A stretch of 6,962 bases of DNA from Nitrospira sp. Its GTDB lineage: Bacteria > Nitrospirota > Nitrospiria > Nitrospirales > Nitrospiraceae. Position 1 is the first letter of the stretch, and every line of letters starts with the position of its first letter. Both the position numbers and the translations under genes were made by a program. The notes below the pieces were generated by a model. The model saw only the letters and a list, made by a program, of their open reading frames with translations. It did no database searches and was not told the DNA's origin. Shown here piece by piece: positions 1 through 5,067 of the stretch. Location of the stretch: assembly GCA_025361385.1 (NCBI GenBank), contig JANYAJ010000293.1, forward strand, positions 1-6,962. Reading direction: 5' to 3'.

Positions 1-153
1 GTGATAAGCCCCCTGATGACATTCTCCAAAGCCGACGTCTTGAAAATCGCCAAGGCCAAGGGAGTTACCGGAACGTATTCATGCCACGCAGGGAAGGAAA
101 CACCTTGTGGCGTATGCGTGGCATGTCGCGAATATATCGGATTGGAGGTGTAG
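1..153 (+). CDS. QueC-like 7-cyano-7-deazaguanine synthase family protein, 3' end only
   Basis: Only the last 50 codons are present, in the frame beginning at base 1 and ending with TAG at 151-153. The visible part has the QueC C-terminal layout: a 'PLMTFSKADVLKIAKAKGV' helix region followed by a zinc-site cluster Cys-x7-Cys-x2-Cys-x2-Cys (codons at 82, 106, 115 and 124), reading SCHAGKETPCGVCVACREY. QueC enzymes convert 7-carboxy-7-deazaguanine to preQ0 using ATP and ammonia, and the four cysteines hold a structural zinc. QueC paralogues also occur as defence components (QatC in Qat, Cap9 in type IV CBASS). The stop lies 2 bases before the next ATG, and the ribosome binding site of the next gene lies inside this gene, so the two are translationally linked. 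That coupling to a TIR gene, rather than to other queuosine genes, suggests a defence paralogue. The ATPase half is outside the window, so activity cannot be judged. Confidence 0.8.
   Translation: MISPLMTFSKADVLKIAKAKGVTGTYSCHAGKETPCGVCVACREYIGLEV
144..150 (+). promoter_or_regulatory. Strong ribosome binding site for the first TIR gene
   Basis: GGAGGTG lies 5 bases before the ATG at 156, inside the last codons of the QueC-like gene. It is the strongest Shine-Dalgarno match in the window. It fixes the start of the first TIR protein at 156 rather than at the ATGs at 81, 114 or 123 in the same frame, which overlap the QueC-like coding sequence. Confidence 0.85.
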
Positions 154-155
154 CC

Positions 156-641
156 ATGGGAGGAGGCGGAGGAAGTTCTAGCAGCATCGGAAACATTCAG
201 TCGCTCGTGGACAGAGCTAAACAGGAATTGAGGAAGAGCGAGCAGGTGGAAAGGAGAAATGTCTTCATCAGTTTTGCCTATGAGGACATCAACGAGGTGA
301 ATCTCCTCCGAGCCCATTCGAAGAATGAGAATTCTCCTATTGAATTCAACGACTGGTCAGTTTCTGAGTCTATCAACAGCGAACGAGCTCCTTATATTAA
401 ACAAAAGATCGCCGAACGAATCGAGCAGTCGTCACTGACCGTAGTCTTTCTTTCCAATTCAACCGAAAAGAGTAAATGGGTGGCATGGGAGATTGAGGAA
501 AGCCTCAGAAGGGGGAAGCAGGTCTTGGGAGTGTATCCTCAAGATTCGAAGCCAAAATCATTTCCCGACTCAATCAAAGCTCACAAGATCATGTGCGTGT
601 CTTGGCCAGATCTCGCAAGCACCGTCGCCAAGATGAAATAG
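156..641 (+). CDS. ThsB-like TIR-domain protein with Gly/Ser-rich N-terminal tail
   Basis: 161 residues from the ATG at 156, chosen for the GGAGGTG site just upstream. Residues 1-10 read MGGGGGSSSS; since Met before Gly is normally removed, the mature protein should begin with five glycines. Residues about 12-33 look helical and charged, perhaps a linker. The rest is a TIR-like fold of the DUF1863/MTH538 type: strand VFISFAYED (36-44), strand LTVVFLS (94-100) and the signature SKWVAWEIEESL (106-117), whose Glu112 matches the catalytic glutamate of NAD-cleaving TIRs. ThsB proteins of Thoeris belong to this class and make an ADP-ribose-type signal from NAD upon phage infection. The gene directly follows a QueC-like gene (2-base gap) and precedes a second TIR. 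Signal production is inferred from family. The Gly tail is odd for a TIR and may be a conjugation or lipidation site. Confidence 0.85.
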   Translation: MGGGGGSSSSIGNIQSLVDRAKQELRKSEQVERRNVFISFAYEDINEVNLLRAHSKNENSPIEFNDWSVSESINSERAPYIKQKIAERIEQSSLTVVFLSNSTEKSKWVAWEIEESLRRGKQVLGVYPQDSKPKSFPDSIKAHKIMCVSWPDLASTVAKMK

Positions 642-669
642 AACTTCATCCAAGGGTGCCTGCAGCACC
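632..669 (+). other. Two small adjacent hairpins at the end of the first TIR gene
   Basis: GATGAA (632-637) pairs with TTCATC (645-650) around a 7-base loop that contains part of the stop codon TAG (639-641). GGTGC (655-659) pairs with GCACC (665-669) around a 5-base loop. No T-run follows, so this is not a standard intrinsic terminator. It lies in the only sizeable gap of the cassette (642-730) and could affect mRNA stability or processing between the TIR genes. The stems are short and may be chance. Confidence 0.3.
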
Positions 670-719
670 ACGTTACAAGCAGTGCCGAAGATCATGCACA
701 CCATACATAAGAAAGAGAG

Positions 720-724
720 AGGGG
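720..724 (+). promoter_or_regulatory. Ribosome binding site for the second TIR gene
   Basis: AGGGG within a purine-rich run (711-730) lies 6 bases before the ATG at 731. It supports 731 as the start rather than the in-frame ATG at 593, which lies inside the preceding TIR gene and would add a non-conserved Arg-rich leader. Confidence 0.7.
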
Positions 725-730
725 ACAGAA

Positions 731-1147
731 ATGCCTAAACCAAAAGTATTTGTAAGTTATGATCACTCAGAAGACGCTCATTACAAGCGGCTTCTTCAAG
801 CATGGGACGCAAATCCAGATTTTGATTTCGATTTCGACAGCCGAGGTCCCAACGTAGCAATTGACAGCAATGATGCAGCCGTTGTTAAGGCAACCCTTAC
901 GGCGAAGATGAAAAGCGCGACCCACTTGCTGGTGCTAGTCGGCGCTAAATGCAGTAAGAGTAAGTGGATAGCTTGGGAAATTGACCGAGCAAAGCAAAAC
1001 GACGTGAAGCTTAAGCTGGCTGCAGTTAAGCTCGGAAAGGACAACGAAACGCCACCAGCGCTTCTTAATGTTGGAACCAGCTGGGCATCAAGTTTTATGC
1101 GCGATCGTGTTATTGATGCGCTCAAGAATGCAAAAGTCGGCTACTAA
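731..1147 (+). CDS. Second ThsB-like TIR-domain protein
   Basis: 138 residues from the ATG at 731; the start is set by the AGGGG site and by the TIR fold beginning at residue 5. Visible parts are the first strand KVFVSYDHSED (5-15), an acidic Phe/Asp run FDFDFDS (31-37), strand THLLVLVGA (64-72) and the signature SKSKWIAWEIDRA (75-87) with putative catalytic Glu83. This is the DUF1863/MTH538 TIR-like class that includes Thoeris ThsB. It is clearly related to the preceding TIR in the SKW-x-AWEI signature but diverged elsewhere, and it lacks the Gly/Ser tail. Tandem ThsB genes are known in Thoeris operons, where different TIRs can respond to different phages. The role here, NAD cleavage to make a signalling nucleotide, is inferred. 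The stop is 8 bases before the next start. Confidence 0.85.
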   Translation: MPKPKVFVSYDHSEDAHYKRLLQAWDANPDFDFDFDSRGPNVAIDSNDAAVVKATLTAKMKSATHLLVLVGAKCSKSKWIAWEIDRAKQNDVKLKLAAVKLGKDNETPPALLNVGTSWASSFMRDRVIDALKNAKVGY

Positions 1148-1155
1148 TACTAAAT

Positions 1156-1719
1156 GTGATTATCAAGCGCTTAGAAAGTGATACTGTCGCTGCGCTAGCA
1201 GGGCGGCGAATAGACGCTGAGGACGCCAAGGTAAGCCAATTCCCTCTGGCAATGATCCCGATCGTCAAGCACGCTCTCTCCGATCTGCTGCGAAAGGAAG
1301 GAGTAAGTTTGTTGATCTGTTCCGCCGCATGTGGGGCAGATTTATTGGCTTTAGATGCAGCCTTGGAGGCCGGTATTCGTTGTCGAATCATCCTCCCATT
1401 TGAACAGAGCCGCTTTCGCCAAACTTCAGTCATTGACCGGCCCGGCGACTGGGGAGTTCTTTTCGATCGAATTGTTTCATTAGTTGATAGCAAGGGAGAC
1501 CTCATAGTGCTTCGCGATGATCAAAGCGCCAAGCGTGCCTATCAGCGGGCAAACGAGGTCATTATTCGAGAGGTATCTGCAGCGTCACCCCCTCGACGTC
1601 TAGCGATCCTCGTTTGGGAGGGGCGGCCGCGACTAAAAGACGATGCCACAGCAGAGTTTCGCCGCCTCGCAAATGCGGCAGGTCTGTTGGAGCGGATCGT
1701 TCCTACACTATGCAGCTAG
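1156..1719 (+). CDS. Stand-alone SLOG-domain (LOG/TRPM-like Rossmann) protein, predicted nucleotide-signal sensor or processor
   Basis: 187 residues from the GTG at 1156, 8 bases after the second TIR gene. The ribosome binding site is weak and an ATG at 1154 in another frame meets TGA at once, so translation may depend on coupling. Residues 15-30 (AGRRIDAEDAKVSQFP) resemble the opening of this SLOG subgroup, where GHxxDxP is usual; the usual His is Arg here. Residues 52-81 hold the core: a strand, the Gly/Ala turn CSAACGADLLALDAAL (55-70) and strand CRIILPF (76-82), followed by DRPGDWG (94-100). AYQRANEVI (128-136) and ILVWEG (151-156) complete the fold. SLOG domains bind nucleotide-derived ligands; in Thoeris ThsA a SLOG detects the TIR product. 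The gene overlaps the hydrolase gene by 10 bases. A sensor role is inferred; enzymatic action on a nucleotide is the alternative. Confidence 0.75.
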   Translation: MIIKRLESDTVAALAGRRIDAEDAKVSQFPLAMIPIVKHALSDLLRKEGVSLLICSAACGADLLALDAALEAGIRCRIILPFEQSRFRQTSVIDRPGDWGVLFDRIVSLVDSKGDLIVLRDDQSAKRAYQRANEVIIREVSAASPPRRLAILVWEGRPRLKDDATAEFRRLANAAGLLERIVPTLCS

Positions 1720-3146
1720 ACTTCAGCATATTGGCAAGATTGAAGGTGCTAGCTAAATGCTTTACCGCTGCTCCGAAGCCTATGCATATTAAGCACCGCG
1801 GGAACAATAACGATGCGGCAATGGTACTCATTCATGGGTTTGGGGGTAACGCTGAAAAAACTTGGGGCCAATTTCCATCGCTGCTCTGCTCTGAGCCAAG
1901 AATTGAAAAGTGGGACATCTACAGTATCGGTTATCCCTCAAGCCTTCGGATCGATGTGCCCAATCTATGGTCTGCAGATCCAGAATTAAAGACTCTTGCA
2001 ATCGAATTACGTACATCCCTTTCACTGCCCCCCTTCGCAGGTTACAAAGTGATCGCAATTGTGGCACATAGCATGGGCGGCCTAGTAGTTCAACGCGCTA
2101 TGGTCGACGACCACAATCTTACCGCACGCATAAGTCACGCGATTTTCTTTGGCACTCCCAGCGGGGGCTTGACCAAAGCGGGCCTAATTAGTCGGCTAAA
2201 GCGGCAGGCTCGTGACGTGGCTCAAGGGAGCACGTTTATAACCGATCTTCGGAAGGACTGGATCAGTAAATACTCGGGTAAATACCCGTTCGAGATGCGC
2301 GTCGTCGCAGGCGATCGTGACGAATTTGTACCCATCGCCTCGTCTCTCGCACCATTTCCTGATTGCATGCAATCAGTCGTACCAGGAAACCACTTGGAAA
2401 TTGTAAAGCCAACTCTTAAAGAAGACAAAAGCGTCCTCTTGGTTGTCGATGTGCTGGCCGGCGACCATTATGCTCGAGGTGTCGTTGACGGTGCGCGACT
2501 CGCCGTCGAGCGAAGGGATTTCCGCAAAGCTGTCGATGTGCTGTTACCACGAGCAGGGTCCCTCGATGATGCTGCTTTGGTAAGCCTCGCTTTGGCTTTG
2601 GACGGTCTAGGAAGAGGCAAAGAAGGTCTCACAATTCTTGAACAACGGTATCAAGGCGGCAAGAGCTCCATTGATGCGCTTGGCACACTTGGTGGACGCC
2701 TTAAGAGACGGTGGCTTGCAGAGCGAATTGAAGAGGACCTGTCGCGCGCTCGGGAACTCTATTCCACTGGGCTAAAGCTAGCTACGGAGCAAGGAGATCA
2801 CGAGCAAGCCTATTACCACGCGATTAATATCGCCTTTCTTGACCTTATGGCTTCTCCTCCTGAGTCAAAGGTAACGTTCCAGGTTCAGGAAATGGCTAGG
2901 CTTGCGCAAGCACATTGCGCACTCTCATCTGAAAACTTTTGGCGAATCGCTACAGAGGCTGAAGCAGAACTCATTTCGGGTGATCTTGAGCACGCGGTTG
3001 CACTTTATTCTCGTGCGATTTCTATGGCGCAGTCTCCTCGCGCTATTGATTCGATGTGTTCACAAGCAATTCGAGTTGCCGCCCGCACACATGGCAAAAC
3101 CGGTGCTCAACGTATTGAAGAGGCCTTTGGTATCGCTGCGACATAA
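1710..3146 (+). CDS. Alpha/beta serine hydrolase fused to a TRAFs-binding/TPR-S-like domain, predicted effector
   Basis: 478 residues from the ATG at 1710, which overlaps the end of the SLOG gene by 10 bases; an in-frame ATG at 1614 would only add Arg-rich sequence. Residues 30-250 are an alpha/beta hydrolase: oxyanion-hole motif IHGFGG (41-46), nucleophile elbow AHSMGG with Ser121, acid in GDRDEF (Asp202 or Asp204) and His228 in GNHLE. FFGTPSGG (146-153) fits the PGAP1/DUF676-like lipase branch. Residues about 263-478 are helical repeats of the MAP3K TRAFs-binding (TPR-S) type, such as DFRKAVDVLLPRA, ALVSLALALDGLGR and RARELYSTGLKLA. Family studies propose that TPR-S domains sense nucleotide signals in conflict systems. 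No signal peptide or membrane segment is seen. Together with the SLOG gene, this suggests an effector that cleaves an ester or lipid when the TIR signal binds. The substrate is unknown. Confidence 0.8.
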   Translation: MQLDFSILARLKVLAKCFTAAPKPMHIKHRGNNNDAAMVLIHGFGGNAEKTWGQFPSLLCSEPRIEKWDIYSIGYPSSLRIDVPNLWSADPELKTLAIELRTSLSLPPFAGYKVIAIVAHSMGGLVVQRAMVDDHNLTARISHAIFFGTPSGGLTKAGLISRLKRQARDVAQGSTFITDLRKDWISKYSGKYPFEMRVVAGDRDEFVPIASSLAPFPDCMQSVVPGNHLEIVKPTLKEDKSVLLVVDVLAGDHYARGVVDGARLAVERRDFRKAVDVLLPRAGSLDDAALVSLALALDGLGRGKEGLTILEQRYQGGKSSIDALGTLGGRLKRRWLAERIEEDLSRARELYSTGLKLATEQGDHEQAYYHAINIAFLDLMASPPESKVTFQVQEMARLAQAHCALSSENFWRIATEAEAELISGDLEHAVALYSRAISMAQSPRAIDSMCSQAIRVAARTHGKTGAQRIEEAFGIAAT

Positions 3147-3155
3147 TCCAATCTC

Positions 3156-3183
3156 ATTTAGTGGGTATCCCCTTCACCCAAGT
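3156..3183 (+). repeat. Left inverted repeat arm (28 bases, pairs with 3350-3377)
   Basis: When both arms are extended outward, 26 of 28 positions pair; the mismatches are T3159/T3374 and C3169/C3364. The inner 23 bases are taken as the terminal repeat proper because TTA then flanks both ends. Confidence 0.8.
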
Positions 3184-3372
3184 ATGTCAGGGTGGGGGCC
3201 GAAGAGCGTGTGATAAGGCTCAGAATGAACAGCAACCGCCTGTTGGGCGAGACGATGAAAGCGCAATCCCCGAGCGTGTGCGCGTGTAATCAATCCAACG
3301 GACAAGGTGTCTCGTGTGTTCCATCTCACTAACGTGACCAGACTTCTCAACTTGGGTGAAGGGCATACCCAC
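3161..3372. mobile_element. MITE-like element with 23-base terminal inverted repeats
   Basis: The left end 3161-3183 and right end 3350-3372 are inverted repeats matching at 22 of 23 positions; the one mismatch is C3169 against C3364. The left end begins GTGGGTATCCCC and the right end finishes GGGCATACCCAC. TTA flanks both sides (3158-3160 and 3373-3375), as expected for a 3-base TNA target duplication such as some IS5-family groups make. The 166-base interior holds no convincing gene; it has a small hairpin CGCC-TGTTG-GGCG and a repeated GAGCGTGTG (3204-3212, 3272-3280). It fills most of the 290-base gap between the cassette and the pentapeptide-TIR gene. No known family was recognised. A structured RNA closed by a long stem is the alternative reading. 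Confidence 0.6.
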
Positions 3373-3377
3373 TTAAT
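3350..3377 (-). repeat. Right inverted repeat arm (28 bases, pairs with 3156-3183)
   Basis: This is the reverse complement of the left arm with two mismatches. The paired positions sum to 6533 throughout, so there is no gap in the pairing. The remaining intergenic sequence to 3436 is AT-rich at 3373-3385 and then has GGAGG at 3407-3411, too far from the ATG at 3437 to be its ribosome binding site. Confidence 0.8.
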
Positions 3378-3436
3378 AAAAAATCGATGACCTAACGACA
3401 GGCACCGGAGGCCACCTTGTTAAGCCCATTGCAAGA

Positions 3437-4999
3437 ATGAGTAGATCGAACCATCGAGTCATGGACGCTGCTGAGTATCAGCAATTCGAGAATGCTTGCA
3501 TCGTCGAACTGAATGCCAAGCAGGAGAAAATCGCCGAAATCGCGTTGCTCGAGCCCGTGGCCGATCTCTCCCGAGCCACGATCCAGCTCGTGGACGGTGA
3601 GGACGTCTTCATTGAGACGGAAGTCGTACCGATCGGAAGCCGGGGCGTCCAGTCGGGATCATGGATGTGGGCGTGGGCAAATCCCTCCATGCAAGGTTTG
3701 GGTGAACGGGCAAAGGCATTGAGGGAACTCGGCGCCACGACGGGCAGAGGCGAATTCCTGCGTGCGCAACCTTTTCCTGCGAGCGAAGGTGAGGCATTGG
3801 CGTTTGCAGCGATGGCCTGCCATCACCTCGACGCCGTCGGCATCTACACGACATCGGCGAACGCCAGCACGTGGTGGTTCGCGATCGTGAAGCTGAAGCA
3901 GTTGAGGACGCTCGAGGGCCTGCTGAAGAAAGCCACCCACGTTGCGGCAAAAGCGCTGTTCGCGAACCAGGGCGTCGGGCTATTCAATGGGCTGAGAAAG
4001 CGCTTCCCCGATATGCGCTTGTTTCTTCCGGGAGTGGATCTTCGCGGCGAGCCGCTGCCCTGGGCGCAGGATCTACATGTGCAGACCCTTTTCGATCTCG
4101 GGTATCTGGCGACACACAAGCCACACGACCTGGCTCGCGCGAATCTTTCACAATGCCGATTCGACGGCGCAATCATGCGCGGGGTCACGCTTTGCGAGGC
4201 GTCATTTGAGAACTCCTCGCTGGTAGATGCTGATCTGTCCAGCGCGGACCTGCGTGGCGCCTCCTTTCGCAACGCCTTTCTGAATGGCGTCAACTTCACG
4301 CGCGCAAGAATGGCAGGGGCCGATTTCTCGGGCGCCGAGCTGGCCCGCACTCTCTTGACCGATGTCGATCTTTCTGAGGTGAAGGGACTCGACGAGGTTC
4401 ATCACCTAGCGCAAAGCGAGATTTCGTTGAGTACCCTGATCGCTTCCCGTTTCGAGATCACCCCGACGTTTCTACGCAAAGCCGGCGTTTCACGCGGTCT
4501 GATCGAAGACTTGATGAAAGGCAAAAGATTCTCGAAACCGTACCAGACGTGCTTCCTTTCCTACAGCTCAAAAGACCGCGAGTTCGCCACCGAGCTATAT
4601 GGCTCGCTTGCGGACGCAGGTGTCCCCGTATTCTGGGACCACTTCGATGTGATACCCGGTGAGTACCTCGACGATCAGATCGTCGAGGTAATACGGGAAC
4701 ACGACCGCCTGCTGGTTGTTCTGTCGGCGGAAAGCATGGCAAGCGAGTGGGTAAGGCGTGAAATTGAGCTTGCCTGGTACCACAAGAGAGATTCATTGCT
4801 GCCGGTTCGGCTGTGTCCGATTGAAGACGTCCGGAGGTGGACTCAGAAACACAAGGGACTGCCTGATTTGGTGAAACTCTTTCCTGTCCTTGATTTTTCT
4901 GAATGGCAGACCCGTACGGAATACAATCACGCTTTCTCTCTCCTGTTGAAGTCGTTCTCTGGTGGCGTGGACTTTCGTTCGACGGAAGACGCACCGTAG
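3437..4999 (+). CDS. DUF6882-like / pentapeptide-repeat / TIR fusion protein
   Basis: 520 residues from the ATG at 3437. An in-frame ATG at 3461 (Met9) is possible, and neither start has a clear ribosome binding site. Residues about 12-155 resemble DUF6882, with the telltale SGSWMWAWANPS (73-84). Residues about 198-318 hold pentapeptide repeats of the A(D/N)Lxx kind (ARANL, VDADLSSADLRGASF, MAGADFSGAEL), which should form a right-handed beta-helix. Residues about 369-507 are a TIR domain: CFLSYSSKDREFA (372-384), VPVFWDHFDVIPGEYLDD (396-413), LLVVLSAES (425-433) and SEWVRREIELAW (436-447), with putative catalytic Glu442. Pentapeptide-TIR proteins are a recognised bacterial architecture; whether this one cleaves NAD to kill or makes a signal cannot be told. 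It stands 290 bases beyond the cassette, past the inverted-repeat element, and has higher GC, so it is probably a separate unit. Confidence 0.8.
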   Translation: MSRSNHRVMDAAEYQQFENACIVELNAKQEKIAEIALLEPVADLSRATIQLVDGEDVFIETEVVPIGSRGVQSGSWMWAWANPSMQGLGERAKALRELGATTGRGEFLRAQPFPASEGEALAFAAMACHHLDAVGIYTTSANASTWWFAIVKLKQLRTLEGLLKKATHVAAKALFANQGVGLFNGLRKRFPDMRLFLPGVDLRGEPLPWAQDLHVQTLFDLGYLATHKPHDLARANLSQCRFDGAIMRGVTLCEASFENSSLVDADLSSADLRGASFRNAFLNGVNFTRARMAGADFSGAELARTLLTDVDLSEVKGLDEVHHLAQSEISLSTLIASRFEITPTFLRKAGVSRGLIEDLMKGKRFSKPYQTCFLSYSSKDREFATELYGSLADAGVPVFWDHFDVIPGEYLDDQIVEVIREHDRLLVVLSAESMASEWVRREIELAWYHKRDSLLPVRLCPIEDVRRWTQKHKGLPDLVKLFPVLDFSEWQTRTEYNHAFSLLLKSFSGGVDFRSTEDAP

Positions 5000-5055
5000 C
5001 GATGTCAAAAGGTATCGCATCGGCCAGAATCATGACGCATCGAGCGTTTAGCAGC

Positions 5056-5061
5056 TGAGGT
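5056..5061 (+). promoter_or_regulatory. Ribosome binding site for the AddB-like gene
   Basis: TGAGGT with core GAGG (5057-5060) lies 7 bases before the ATG at 5068, where the conserved-looking N-terminus begins. The 68-base gap after the pentapeptide-TIR stop has no T-run terminator, so read-through from that gene is possible. Confidence 0.6.
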
Positions 5062-5067
5062 CATCAG

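Noticed and set aside
81..155. N-terminal extension of the first TIR protein from the ATG at 81
   Set aside because: It overlaps the zinc-site codons of the QueC-like gene in another frame and lacks a ribosome binding site; the ATG at 156 has a very good one.
2902..3213. Plus-strand frame of 103 codons spanning the end of the hydrolase gene
   Set aside because: Most of it lies within the TPR-like coding region in another frame, its composition is not protein-like, and it runs into the inverted-repeat element.
3204..3349. Group II intron 5' fragment, suggested by GTGTG, a CGCC/GGCG hairpin and a TCAC-TAAC-GTGA hairpin
   Set aside because: No domain V, no reverse transcriptase and no length for an intron; the paired ends with TTA flanks fit a MITE better. 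Kept only as a possibility for a covariance-model search.
3352..3379. Sigma-70 type promoter, TTGGGT and TAATAA spaced by 16 bases, before the pentapeptide-TIR gene
   Set aside because: Both boxes match the consensus poorly and the first overlaps the inverted repeat, so it cannot be separated from chance.
5000..5067. Terminator between the pentapeptide-TIR and AddB-like genes
   Set aside because: Only a weak ATGAC/GTCAT pairing is seen with a long loop and no T-run.
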